A stretch of 64,000 nt of DNA from Hyalella azteca (GCF_000764305.2 NW_025943627.1:125005-189004), one strand, 5' to 3'; counted from the first letter of the stretch, positions 32,840-44,396 are shown. Numbers and translations are program-made. Notes: generated from the sequence alone by a model not told the origin.

Positions 32840-33922
32840 GAAGAGTGCTTCGATATCTCTCCTGCAATGTTGTTGTTTCTATATTTTTCTATCTCCCCCA
32901 GTATTATACAGAATACAAAGTTAAAAAACCAGATTGAATTTTCTGTTAGTAATGCATTTTAAATGGAGGTTATACGTAGACAAGGTGCATTCACCTGGTT
33001 ATTTCAACGTGCGGAGCTTGATATAATTACATGCAGAAAATGATCCGCACAAAACAACGAACGGTTACGTCGAGTTCAAGGGTGTAGAAGCAGGTGCTTT
33101 ACATTATATTGTGTACGGACTTGGAATGATATTATTTGTATGAGCTTTAACCGATTTGTATTCCTGGTGCAACAAGTTTTGAAAGTTGTGCTTCTAAAAA
33201 TGCTCAGAATTAACATGTCTATCCGTCGAAAAAAAAAATATTTTAAAGTCACATATTTATTTCCACTGTACTTATTTTAAAGTCACATATTTATTTCACT
33301 TTCCACTGTACGATTACACAACTGAAATGAGAATCGTGTGCCACGTAACATGTGAACAAGACTAAGCAGAACTAGGCAACTGCATGCGCCAGCACTGCAG
33401 TCTCGGCGTCTGCTCATTCCCCCTGCATAACCCCAAACCGAGTTAGTGGTAACCCCCAAATAATGGCGAGTATAATGGGTGGAGGTTAAACATTCTACGT
33501 GTCTAATAACAAAGTTTGCGCCGCGAACAGAATTAAGTATCTATGTGAAATGAAAACCGTAAGGCGTGGACTAAGTTGTGTCATCGATGTCGTTTGAACC
33601 ACCGAATATAGTTTGTAATAATTTGTTCAAAAAGTAGCGAGGTGTCATAATACTTGCGACGCGATGACTCATGCCCAGCACGCACAAACGTCATCGAAGA
33701 AACGAATTATTTGAACCGCACCACGATATGATGCAATTGTGAACCTCACGTGAAAATATTTAAATTTTGTAGACCTTGATTGAGTAACCAAAGGTACATT
33801 GTGCAATGCCTGTCATCAGGCAATAAACTGTCATTACAATTTCAAGTAGTTGCATCCCAAATCATTGCGACTTGAACATTTAATAAAAAACTTGTAGGCC
33901 CTGACGTTCATCTGTTGATGAA
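32840..33922. other. Putative first intron of copy B, no exon seen
   Basis: AT-rich sequence. 33234-33315 contains a local tandem duplication of TTTTAAAGTCACATATTTAT with TTTCCACTGTAC. Nothing else is recognised. Confidence 0.5.
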
Positions 33923-34465
33923 CCGAATGTTCATCTGTTGCTTTTTCTACCAAATAACAGCTTACATTTTAGTTATGTATCTTATGATAAGGATTTGAAA
34001 TTTATCTCTTGGAGCCACAAGAATCAATTATTTTACTGTCATATGCTTATCAAGTATTTTTCTCCTTTTGCATCCCTAAATCATATTTCCATGCCGTCAA
34101 GCAGCCTGTGGTTTCTAACTATAGCAAAATAAATTAAGATATTTTTGTCATATAATTAATGAAAATACTATTTAACTACTACGTAAGCTCAAAAACTTTT
34201 TAAAGTCAATCCACATTTCGTTCCATCGTATGCTCCAACAGACGTCCGCGTGTACATACATCGACATCATTCCATGAGCGGGTGATGGTAATGGTACGCT
34301 CAAATACTAGCAACTTACATGAGACAGACAGCCTGGCCAGCTGCTCGTTTTGGTTACGTTGCGCAGATTCGGCCCATCGTGCAATCGACTCCCGCAATAA
34401 GCTCCTAATTTCCAGCCAAATAGGGTAGATGGCCGATATGAACACGATTCACCTTCTAAGCCGAG
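33923..34465 (+). repeat. Duplicated block, partner of 13318-13885
   Basis: Collinear with 13318-13885 (GTTCATCTGTTGCTTTTTCT ... ATCATATTTCCATGCC ... GCAATCGACTCCCGCAAT) with moderate divergence. It lies 270 bp upstream of duplication block B. Confidence 0.75.
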
Positions 34466-34760
34466 TCTATTTGCTATTTCTGGAAGCTTTGAACACAGTT
34501 TATAAGGGCTGAGTTTAGTAATGTATTTGAAAGTATTATCACTCAGTTGTTATCTCAGTCATGTTCTCATGCTGACGTACTCACCTTTAAGTTGAGTATT
34601 TTTAATATATTATTATTATATTATAAGTTATTATTCTTCATTTATTCCTCTGTTAACTTGCAATGAAAGAAACCTTCAATTCATCTACGCAAAAATATAT
34701 GTAAGAAAAACATAGTCCATACTGACAAATTACTCCTTTTTCTGGGATTTTGACTTCAAC

Positions 34761-34970
34761 CTATGAATTATTTTCATCGTGACAGCTACCGCAGCAACGA
34801 ACGAGAGCGAGGTCGGCCCTCCAGCGCCCGAAGCAGCGCGTCTGCGGTTGCCTACAACGTCGCAAGGTCTCGCTTCGTTCTAACGCTTACGCACTGCATT
34901 AATATCCTCTATATTTGCACGGGACTTGCACGAAATAGGCGTGAACCGGCCACTTGAAATTTTCAACGTT
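34761..34970 (-). other. Conserved GC-rich segment, copy B
   Basis: Copy of 579-784. Within about 200 bp only a handful of substitutions separate it from copy A, in contrast to the diverged flanks. Same alternatives as for copy A: a - strand exon, a 5' UTR, or a promoter island. Confidence 0.35.
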
Positions 34971-36348
34971 GTCTCATTTAAATTTCAGTTACTATAGGTC
35001 CACTCGCCTCTTGAATTATTGAATATTTAGCTTAGATTTAAGTCGGTTTCATTCACCCTTGGTTTTATTGCTGCGGGTGGTTACAGATGAAGATTGAGCT
35101 TCTTATATCGATCAAGTGATCGATGTTATAAAATGAGACAACTGGTTTTTTCATTTTTCAATTAAGAAAAATAAATGGAAAAGGAGATAAACAATTTTAT
35201 AATTTTATAACATCATATCGTCACTGCCTAGACGAAACATTATTAAAGATGAGTTATATTAAGCCTAGACAAAACGAGTCAACAAAGAGATGTTATTATT
35301 ATTCTAAAAGCTTTTGCTATTCTTGGACTTCATTTGGTTGTCTTATTCAATTTCTGTCATTTTCTTTTTCTTGCTTCATTGTTTCACGCTTCAGATATGG
35401 TACAAAAAATGAAATTATATTTCAAGATGAAACAATCGCAGTCAACGTGTTAAAATCTCCTAAAAAGACCCACAAGACCCTGCAGTTTGTGCTTGCTGCT
35501 TCATTATCATGCCTCTCCCAATCATCTACCATCTGACCATCGTTCCATCATCCACAACCTTGCCCAAGAAATAAAATATGAGCATTTCAATTAAAGTTTG
35601 TGAGCCCGGAATAGGAAATTGACGCTTCTCCTCATTTTTTAAGGCGGAATTTCCATTCAATTAATTTTATAAATTTGATAATAGTAACTTAAAGTTGGAT
35701 AGTTACCCTTCACGTTTGCTTTGGGAAAATCCATAGGAGTAAATATATCTTAGAGTGTTTTTTTCATTCATGCAATGGATTGAGAAATTTGCATCTTTGC
35801 ATATTTCAATGCAAGTTAACCAACTCTGCTTGATGTATCAAACTATTGCTATACTATATATATAGCCAAGCCAAAAGAAAATCGAAAATTTTCAACAATA
35901 AGATGTGTTCGTATTAATAACCTCACATGAATTAGTCAATTAGAAATGTTGTGTTTGCTATTAATCGGTTCTACGGAACGGCTTGAAATGTGTTTAGAAG
36001 ACAGTTTTCATGCATCCTATCACCCTATTCTTCTCGCTCTCTCGTAAGGTGCTCTCCGTAACTGTTTCTCGTGTTGCATTGAATCAATTTGCTATGTCAT
36101 GAAGATATTCCTTGATTTTCTTCTGTCATGGAGCCTATAATAATATTGTAGACCCTTCACTATATCTCATTTTATTGTTGCAGGCCCTTCACTATTTCAC
36201 CCTTCAAACACTGTAGGCCTGCAATGCATGTACACAATCAAACATTGATACATGATTTTGAACATAAGATATGTACTATCGTCAAATATTTAAACTACTT
36301 AATCTATTCGTAATTTAATTGAATCAATTAAAAGTTATTTCCTCACAG

Positions 36349-36455
36349 TAGATGGCACGCACTTGGGGTACCTCATCGACACACCATCTTGCAGAATGCC
36401 TGACTACGATCCTTATGACGTCAGCATCAAGAAATTCATTGAAAAGCCATTCAAG
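36349..36455 (+). CDS. DUF229 copy B, exon with DTPSCRMPDYDPYD
   Basis: Acceptor CCTCACAG, donor TTCAAG|GTTAGT; 107 nt as in copy A. Differences from A include M to T in DGTHLGYL and K to E near the end. Confidence 0.78.
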
Positions 36456-36658
36456 GTTAGTGAGCACGTCCCTAGCATCCAATAGCTGTTCAATATGTCC
36501 TTTTGAGATTGTCAACCTTTTTATATTTACTTACATTATCTATAATGACGCCCTTAAATGGTTTGGTTTTCAGCGCTTCCCATGCAGCTAGCAACAACAT
36601 TGCAGAGGTCAACGCGTTTATTTAGATTATTCAGCTATGTTTTATTTTACGGCATAAC

Positions 36659-36958
36659 AGAGAACTTCGTTAGTTCAATTTTCGTTTTGAATGAGGTTTG
36701 ATTGTTCTCATGATTGTCGAGTTTTGATCAATAATATATTGTAAAATCAGTGAATGTAATAATAAATCTCATGGAAGAATTTTCCATCTTTCTTTTCCTA
36801 AGTTTTGCAGAAGAAACCAATCACGTAAGCATACATAAAAATTTGCAAATGCATCGTATTGTATGAACTCCATCAATAACAAGGGACTGGCTGCAGCTAT
36901 GGATAGGGCGAGCAGCAAGAACATGAAAATGCTTCTTTGAATGCAATAAAAATAACTT
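36659..36958 (-). repeat. Repeat R, copy 2, part 1
   Basis: Nearly identical to 27088-27388 (AGAGAACTTCGTTAGTTCAA ... AATGCAATAAAAATAACTT). The open - strand frame with the hydrophobic segment is kept, with a few replacements. Confidence 0.85.
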
Positions 36959-37379
36959 AATTGTATATTAGATACGAGTTGGCAAACCTGGCGACGCTCA
37001 CGGTAGATAATCGCTGAGCCACTCGAGGCTCAATTCAAAATTTCATTCATAAAATAAGAGCAGCAACCGGAATTTGCAGCAAAATTTCGGTTTTATAATC
37101 GTGTGTTAACATGCAGATAGCCTCAACTTATGTGCAGTCAAACTTTAACTTTAAACCATTATTATGTTTAAATATTTATTAAAAGAGTTTTGTGGATACA
37201 TTTTTTCTTGTTGGCCAAGAACCATCGCCACTCTTTCCTACCTTGATCGTAATTTGTTATCCGAGCTCGAAAGGTGAAACTGGGGGAATTTCGCGCAGTT
37301 AGAAGTTAAATTTCATTAATAAACTGAAGGGAAGGCTTTAAAAAATTTTTTCTTCCCAGCATTTGGGGTGTGTATTTGA

Positions 37380-37635
37380 AAGCCTGCACAGGTGCACAGA
37401 CACCTGCAACGAGCACAGGTGTCGTTAGCTGCGACCTCCAGCGCACTAACCACAACCACTTCAACAGAACGCACACATTCTGCTTGAGCGCATAAGCGCC
37501 ACGTCGGATAGCACGACACCACGGCTCTTCTGATAGCCCTGGGCTGGAACTCAGGTTAACTAAACCCAACCTTCGTGGTCTTTCTCTTTGCCTTGCGCCA
37601 GAGTGCAAGCAACCTGCGCTTGGAACCTGCAGGTC
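37380..37635 (-). repeat. Repeat R, copy 2, part 2
   Basis: Nearly identical to 27391-27645 (AAGCCTGCACAGGTGCA ... GGAACCTGCAGGTC). It is cut off exactly at the N at 37636. Confidence 0.85.
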
Positions 37636-37636
37636 N
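37636..37636. other. Ambiguous base, likely assembly join
   Basis: A single N at the exact end of repeat R homology and the start of a tandem repeat. It is probably a scaffold or gap-closing join. Confidence 0.6.
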
Positions 37637-37818
37637 GCCCTATTTAGCATACCAACCGTAGTGTTCCATGCCGCACTATGGCTTGTAGTGCGTAGTGCTA
37701 CTTCATAGTGCTAGTGCCCTATTTAGCAATCCAACCGTAGTGTTCCATGTCGCACTAGTAGGCACTACGGCTTGTAGTGCGTAGTGCTACTTCGTAGTGC
37801 TAGTGCCCTATTTAGCAT
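37637..37818. repeat. Tandem repeat, ~84-bp unit
   Basis: Two and a fraction units of GCCCTATTTAGCATACCAAC ... GTAGTGTTCCATG ... GCTTGTAGTGCGTAGTGCTA. The units contain internal GTAGTGC/GCACTA inverted motifs. Confidence 0.9.
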
Positions 37819-37837
37819 ACGGGCCCACGCTGCATTG

Positions 37838-38047
37838 CTGCAAATGTTACAGTTACAAGGTGATCTTGACAGGCTGGTTGACTGGGCTGATAAGTGGCAG
37901 CTGCGTTTTAACGGTGACAAATGTAAATTAATATACCTTGGCAAGAATAAGGAACAGCAAGATTACAGTATGAGAAGACACGGTTGCAACGACAGAGTGA
38001 TGATGTCGAAGTCGACAATGGAAAAAGATTTAGGAGTTAATATCGAA
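37838..38047 (+). mobile_element. LINE fragment (after the YADD box)
   Basis: Matches 12385-12590 of the main LINE: LQGDLDRLVDWADKWQLRFN, then STMEKDLGVNIE. It is open in one frame except for truncation at both ends. Confidence 0.9.
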
Positions 38048-38671
38048 GTAATGCGTCATCGCCTTACTTACTCCGCAAGACGTGAACCCCGCGTCACTGT
38101 TTCCCCGCCTTACTATCCCCCAGCATCTTCTTACCCCCACACTTACCCCGACTCTCCACCTTTATCGTCATGGCTGGCTGGAGGCTTTTCTCGCAGACCT
38201 TTAATGCTTATCCGAATTAGGTTAGGTTACAGCTCGTATAGATCCTCTTTTCATAGCGTAATGCAGTCAAGTGAGCAGAAACAATGAAAAGCCGTCCGGC
38301 AGTCGGTGCAAAAAGGCGGGGAGACGGGGTAAGCGTGGAGGTAGAGTTATGCTGGGGGAAAACAGCTGCGACGAACGGACGGGCTGGAGTGCTGGCTGTG
38401 CACCAACAGCGCTGTAGCGCAGGGAGTTTCTTACAGAAAATCGTGAGGAGGTTAGACGGCATGGGATAGAGCTGTTGGGCGGTTTTAAGTACGGCTTAGA
38501 GCGAATGTATTGGTGGCTTACTTCTCATTACCTCGCTGGTTCATTTCCATGAAGGTGATTTGTACCTTTGGCTTTTAACATATAATCCCTTAGGGCCTTA
38601 GTCTACTCAGCCCTTTAGAAGGCTTATGCACGGAAATGAGTATGAAAGAAATGCTGGTCTCGGGCAATAAT

Positions 38672-38881
38672 GCCCTCTGGCATGCATCTCTCCGGAAACG
38701 TAACTTGCAACTTAAATTATACGTGAACTATTAAGTGTAGCAACGTGAGGTCGTTTGTACGCAACAGAAAACCTTTCCAACCATCAGTGCAAGTCGTTCT
38801 GCGGTCACAAACAACGTATCATTTTCTGGAAGTAGGCTTGTGACAATATTGCTTAGGTTACTCATGTCAGGCGGTAGAGGA
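38672..38881. mobile_element. piggyBac-like MITE, reversed and eroded copy
   Basis: The reverse complement aligns with 2427-2658 (CTCTACCGCCTGACATGAGT, ATTGTCACAAGCC, ACTTGCACTGATGGTTG, GCGTACAAACG). Its TTAA flank is intact on the right (ATTAAAAC) but eroded on the left. Confidence 0.8.
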
Positions 38882-39441
38882 TTAAAACTGTTATCTCACA
38901 TTCTACGCTAATTTTGCTACTTAATTTGACCGTTTTTGAAATTATTCCCATCTCATATAAGTTCACCAATTATGCACATGTGCAAATCAAGATTATTTCT
39001 TGATAAAGGCATTCCCAACTGATAAATCAATTTAGGCGATTTTGCATTTAACCTTGCTTGTATTTTCGATTATGACAACATTCCTCAGACGAGGTTGATC
39101 CGGCAGTGGAGAGTAGGGCTCCCCAACTTGATATGGTTGATTGGTTGTTCACCATTTGGAGGTTCGGGCAAGCACCAAAAACGTATCATGAATCCTACCC
39201 ATTATCACAAAAATTTTACATTTTATTTTATTACATTCAATAATAATCAGCATTGCTGAAGATCGTTCATGATATTGTAGGGGAAGTGATTGCGTACCTC
39301 CTGGCAGACCCTCCCGTATGACAGTTTGAGCACCTCAGCTCCGAAGAATCAAACTTTTTGGAGGACTACAGTATATCTTGACATGTCTAATTGTTCTTTG
39401 ATGTGTTAGAATATTTATTTATTACCCTAAATCAACGCCAG

Positions 39442-39632
39442 ATGGTCTGCAATCCTGAGAATTTGAGCCCCTTTACCTTCACTGAAGGATTCAGGATCAA
39501 GATTAATGAGGACCCCAAATTAATGGCACATTACGATGTGACGCTCGACTCGCTGTCCTGCTGTGTTCACGAGATCACCAGGACCACGCAATCCTTCAAA
39601 AAGTTCGATGCGGACTGTGATAACAAATACAA
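39442..39632 (+). CDS. DUF229 copy B, intact counterpart of the frameshifted exon
   Basis: Acceptor CGCCAG, donor A|GTAAGC; 191 nt. It reads MVCNPENLSPFTF through HYDVTLDSLSCCVHEITRT to FDADCDNKYK without interruption, which defines the missing base in copy A. Confidence 0.82.
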
Positions 39633-39644
39633 GTAAGCGCTAGT

Positions 39645-39890
39645 ATATAGCGGTTTCGATCAAGGTTTATTAGGCCGTAGGCATGTCGCCGATTCTTAAT
39701 ATCGCAGAACATTCACAGCATTATGCGGTCTCGAACTCGCAACTCACTGCTACAATTCTGCTGTGTTTAACCGCCCGCGGCCTCTTCGCCGATTCTGACC
39801 AGAAACTAGCGCACAGAGGTGGGATCGAACCCGCGTTCGATTATGATGCACTGAACTGTAACCACTGGGCCACCCTGCCCACAGGACAGG
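39645..39890 (-). mobile_element. tRNA-derived SINE, copy 3
   Basis: Inserted in the intron just after exon 39442-39632; copy A has the uninterrupted intron (GTAAGCGTGAGTACAGACACAGGAAG). It has box B GGGATCGAACCCGCG, box A in CACTGGGCCACCCTGCCCA, and the body phrase TAGGCCGTAGGC. Confidence 0.85.
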
Positions 39891-40093
39891 AAGTTTTTGC
39901 TTTATTTCATTCCTTTGAATTTGTTGAGTCAGTTCATTTAAGCCTTTATTATAAGGGCTTAGGATATTATCGCACAACTGTACAAGCAGTCTGAACCCTC
40001 AAATAACAATTATTATTATCAATAAATGATCATATGCTTTGCTGGAGAATGGAATGATGGTGTGTTACTAACGACTTAAGTCCCAAAAATAAA

Positions 40094-40991
40094 TTACTAA
40101 TTGGACTGCTACAAGAAACAAAAAGCTAACTTCGACAGTTGTCCTTTCATTTGGAAGAACTTCTCCGCTCAAGGCTACGCAACGGTGTACTCTGAAGACG
40201 CACCCAGTATGGGACTCTACCACTACGAAAAAATCGGATTTGTCCAACCCCCTGTTGATTTCTATGCTCGCCCATACATGTTGCTCTCTGAAAAAGAGAT
40301 CGGCCATCCTAAAGCTCAAAACCACTACTGCTATGGTCTTCAGGCCAGTACGGAGGTAGTTTACGATCAAATTATGAGGGCTCTGGATAACCTATCCGAT
40401 GAGGTGCCTGTATTTGGGCACTTCTGGAGCGCCACTTACACACACGATCGTAATCAGGACGCAGCCCCTCTAGACAAACCCACACTACGTTTCCTAGAAA
40501 AGTTTACACAATCACCTCATCGTAATAACACCATTCTTCTCTTCTTCAGTGACCACGGCCTTAGATTTGGCGACATACGATCTACCTACCTTGGTGCCTT
40601 GGAAGAAAGGTTACCTTTCGTAACCATGCTATTTCCTCCATGGTTTAAAGATGAGTTTCCGGAAACATGGCGTAACTTACTAACCAACCAACGACGCTTG
40701 ACGAACAACTACGACCTCCATAGCACCCTTCTCGACATATTACACGGGGCCTATAATGCCTCATTAGACCTTAAAACACCTGCTGGACGGGGACAAAGCC
40801 TATTTCTGGAGGTTCCAACGAACAGGACGTGCGAATCAATTCATATTCCATGGCATTACTGCGCCTGTCAGTCTTCCTTACCTGCGAACACTCATAATTC
40901 GGACGTCAAGCAAGCGGCACAAGTTCTCACGCAAGCCATAAATAAGCTTATTGAAGAACACTCCGAGTGTTCTAGGTTGGAAATCAAGGAA
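40094..40991 (+). pseudogene. DUF229 copy B, 5'-deleted catalytic exon
   Basis: Open from the deletion join to the donor GAA|GTGAGT. It contains FGHFWSATYTHDRNQD, SDHG and NNYDLHSTLLD. It lacks an acceptor and the GIDS loop. The frame meets a stop in the intron at 41013-41015, confirming that the longer open frame in copy A past its donor is not coding. Confidence 0.82.
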
Positions 40992-41248
40992 GTGAGTTAT
41001 AGTTACGCATTTTAGTGCTTGGTAATCACATATATCTATAAATATATCGAAACGGAATAACCCGAAATATATCAAGTATTTTATATTTTACCTACACCGA
41101 TATCGCGAACTTTCTTCGTTGACGTTAAAATCATCCTCATTAGAAAGTATGTGTAACACTTGAGCTGTTATGCACGCATCCTACCATGACTCCTCCTACT
41201 ACTACCCTGCAAATTTTTATTGAATTGTAATGAATTTTCTTCTAACAG

Positions 41249-41357
41249 ATCATTAGTGCTCGAGAGTACCGGAATCACGAGAAATTCGGCGAAGGAACCG
41301 TCACGAAAAAACTAGATAAGTGGACGATGTATTCCGTGATGATCGAAACCACGCCAG
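41249..41357 (+). CDS. DUF229 copy B, penultimate exon
   Basis: 109 nt, CTAACAG to CCAG|GTGAGA, reading IISAREYRNHEKFGEGTV and on to IETTPG. It has three replacements relative to copy A. Confidence 0.75.
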
Positions 41358-41984
41358 GTGAGACTTGTCGGTGAAAGTATCTGCAGCCATTAAATATTGA
41401 GAATAATGTAAATAGTGGCCGAATTCTATATGGACAATATGCGATTAATAACGACATTTGTTACCACTTCAGCTTCAAAGGGTGGAGAAATAAAAGGAGT
41501 TTTCGTCAATTATGTTCCATAAAATAACTTATAATGTCAATGTTCAACACTTGATTTCTGTTAAATTTTAATGATCAAAACCCTGTACTTGGTCTCGTTG
41601 ACCAAAGTATTGTAAGTTACTAATATCAAGCTATCAAAATTTCGAATGTCGCATCTCTGTATATTGAAACAACAACACTGTGAATACTTAAATAATAATT
41701 TTTAATGTGAATAAATTTCTCAGTTAAATAACTTTCGGCTAGAACATCTTCAAATAACTTGAATCTTTACAAACCATCTTGAATGACATCTTAACAATGT
41801 CAAAATTCAAACTAGATATGGACTGACTATCTACAGAGTATACCTTGATCGTTGATTTCATTATTAGACCAAGAAGTATTATTTAAATTACTTTGGCCTA
41901 TAAGTCATTAAATTGTTTTTCAAATAACACTTACCATTATTTCCAGTGATTGCAAATACCATTTCCATATATTTTTCTGTTCAG

Positions 41985-42130
41985 GAGGCGGCCATTTCGA
42001 AGGATCTGTCGTCAAGGGACACAACAAGTCTTGGAAAGTTTTAGAAGACATTTCACGGATAAATCTGTACGGAAACCAAAGCACTTGTATTGAAGACACG
42101 GAACTGAAGAAAATATGTCACTGTAGATAA
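41985..42130 (+). CDS. DUF229 copy B, terminal exon
   Basis: Same boundaries and stop as copy A, ending ICHCR. One visible replacement (NQN to NQS). Confidence 0.8.
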
Positions 42131-42695
42131 CAAAAAATTATTACCACCGTCCTACCCTATCATAATAACATACGCTCTACTTTGTAATGTCTATTCCATG
42201 CCTGAGTAACGTCATGGGCGCCAGCAATGTTAGAATTGAGTCTATCTGTCGTATGTGACCTCGTAGCAGGAGTTTCGATTTCCTGTGTTGTCTTGATTCG
42301 TGTGAAGCTTTGACTTTCATGCGTGTATTCAACTGCTAATGCTCAGATTCTTACGGGGTTTTGGTAAACAAAAATTTTTTCAATACTGATTTATGTTTTT
42401 AAACCTTAATTAGGCGATTTCCAAATTCCATCCTATCCAAGAAGAAACAGACTTGAATGCTTAAATCTTGTACGATAAATCAGTCTTTGAAAAATCTGAA
42501 GAGGAAATTTTCGGTTAAGTTCTTCAAGAGAACAGTCGTTACTCAAAAACTTCTAGAAGACTAAATTTGACACTCGTAAGAGAACAACTAAAAAAATTAC
42601 CTCTCAAATCCCTAGTAACAGGAAAATTTTCCTCTAAATATTTTTAACTTATAGTTATATGCTATATATTCATGCACCAGCACCAGGCGTGTAGA

Positions 42696-43380
42696 GCCCG
42701 GTATTCACGACGCCCTGACGTGTAACGTATAGCAACTCTCTCCCTCCATGTGCACACGACCGTTGCATCCCGAGCACAATCCGTGATTGAAGCTGAGAAA
42801 AATCAAGAAAGTAATGAAATTGTGTACTATAAAATGATAAGGTTTACGTCGTTATTTCGTTTAGAAGAAAAAATAATTCACTTTTCTATACGAGCCGAAA
42901 TTCATTGTTTTTCGCCCGATAGTTCTTCAAAATTCAACATGATTCTCAATAAAAACTCCAAAATGTCCTTTGAATTAAATTTGGCAGTGAATGGCCAAAA
43001 AAGTGTTCGATCAAAAATTCAGATTCATTTCACAAGTTCCAGTTACGATGCAACTTAGAAAAAACATCTTTTACAGGCTCAACATTTTTACACAAATTTA
43101 AACATTTTATACGCATGAGCCAAGAAAAATTGCAGTTTACGACTTAAAACTTTAACAAAAGTTAAAATAATTTCAAAACAAAACTTAGAAGTTGAGCAAT
43201 TTTTATAGCTCATTCAAAAAATTGCGCAAACTTTCAAATAATAATAAATGAATGGTCGTCCTAAACTAACCCTAAAAATTTTAGAAGGCGTTAACCATAA
43301 TCTTACGCAATTTTAACTAGCTTTGAGCACGTTTCTACGATTTAATAATTGGAACTGCTTATAAACATTAATTGGAAGCA
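42696..43380. other. No gene recognised
   Basis: AT-rich sequence. The + ORF at 42750-43058 is a charged, low-complexity sequence without known motifs. Confidence 0.5.
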
Positions 43381-43510
43381 TTACTTGATTTTTTCGACGC
43401 CAGACCGCGTGCCAGAGTTGGTGTGAACGCCGCGGCTGCGGAGGTCGTCGACGAGCTGCTGGAGGAACACGGCGCTCGACGAGCAGCGCTCCAGCGAGAT
43501 GGCTTCAAAC
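43381..43510 (-). CDS. GC-rich exon-like island (possible last exon)
   Basis: A sharp GC-rich island in AT-rich DNA. On the - strand an acceptor (ATTCGGTTAG) precedes a frame reading FEAISLERCSSSAVFLQQLV through DDLRSRGVHTN to a stop near 43381. Two other frames are also partly open. It could be the terminal exon of a - strand gene whose other exons are at 44425-44555 and near 45255-45410. Family unknown. Confidence 0.35.
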
Positions 43511-43616
43511 CTAACCGAATAAGAAAAATATACTCTATTTTCATACCCATAGCATAAAATCAACGTAAAATATAGCGAAAAATGACTATCATCTTACGAA
43601 CCTGGCGGACCTTTTT

Positions 43617-43712
43617 GTAGATCTCCTGTGAACAAGCCACGAAAAGTACAAGAATCGGCAACAGGCCACATCAGACCAATTCTACAGCGCCGACATCACT
43701 ATACTAATACTA
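43617..43712 (+). mobile_element. LINE 3'-end fragment
   Basis: AACAAGCCACGAAAAGTACA, then GGCCACATCAGACC and GCCGACATCACTATA: the family tail only. Confidence 0.85.
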
Positions 43713-44334
43713 AAAGTAATACTTATCAGCGTAAAATATATGTCGGTAATAAAAAGTAAGCATAAGGCTCTTACCGAATCATTGGATAAACTAGTCTGCT
43801 TCACAATATGAGTTACGAATTAGTAGGTGGATGTGCTGACGCGAACCCTGACGAGACCAACAACTAACACAAAGCATCGAGTATTGAGGGTCCGACTTGA
43901 TAGTCATTGAAAGACCTCATCAATGTCCTAAGGAGGTTTACCTACTCTAAACATGCATTGAAATAAGCGGATAATTTTGCAAAGGAAAATTTTATGTTAG
44001 AGTAGTAGTAATAAGAAATTAAATGACATATCAAACTACCTCCAACACTTTGAATTGCCCGCCATTAAGACTAAATCTCGAGTCTCGTAGCGTATTACTC
44101 TTTCAGGCAGATTGATGAGAAACTTCGGGTTTATTATAATCTAGATCTATGATATATTTCACTACTTACAAAGCGAATAGAAGGAAAGAAGTTCAGAATT
44201 TGCGGAGTAGTCATGTGTAAAGTGTAGTGGTTCAATATTCCCTCAATTTCATCGTTACAATCCGGAACAGTTTGATTGGAATTTAGAAATCCGGGCGAAT
44301 CCCAAAGAAGAAAGTCCTCACTGGGGTTTGAAAC

Positions 44335-44396
44335 GTTTTAACCATGGTTGAACTATGTATATATTACTATTCTACTAGTTCAACCATGGTTTTAAC
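44335..44396. repeat. Short hairpin of AACCATGGTT arms
   Basis: AACCATGGTTGAACTA and TAGTTCAACCATGGTT are perfect inverted arms of 16 bases with a 20-base AT-rich spacer. A related TTCAACCATGATTTATATA occurs near 57098. It is probably a small MITE or its footprint. Confidence 0.7.

Larger units (their letters stand above)
36655..38884. other. Composite insert in an intron of copy B
   Basis: Not present in copy A. It holds, in order, repeat R part 1, about 420 bp of unknown sequence, repeat R part 2, a single N, a ~84-bp tandem repeat, a LINE fragment, a GC-rich stretch of unknown origin (38048-38470) and a reversed MITE. About 375 bp of the original intron was lost at the same place. Confidence 0.75.
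36349..42130 (+). pseudogene. DUF229 family protein, copy B (internal deletion)
   Basis: Exons 36349-36455, 39442-39632 (191 nt, frame intact), a 5'-truncated catalytic exon ending at 40991 (open from about 40100), 41249-41357 and 41985-42130 (TAA). The probable anchor exon is 32600-32705. Relative to copy A, sequence equal to 4217-5052 is deleted, with the join at AAATTACTAATTGGACTGC near 40094. This removes a whole exon and the first ~230 nt of the catalytic exon, including the GIDS nucleophile loop. SDHG and the metal-binding part remain open and well conserved. It cannot encode an active enzyme unless the deletion is an assembly artefact. Confidence 0.82.
34735..42695 (+). repeat. Segmental duplication, copy B (DUF229 block)
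   Basis: Partner of 552-8465. Relative to A it has lost the equivalents of 2760-3137, 4217-5052 and 7160-8008. It has gained a composite insert at 36655-38884 and a SINE at 39645-39890. Exon identity with A remains high, including synonymous positions in most of the catalytic exon. Confidence 0.9.

Noticed and set aside
38217..38230. Telomere-like TTAGG repeats (ATTAGGTTAGGTTA)
   Set aside because: Only two units in mixed sequence; too short to be interstitial telomere or a telomeric element.
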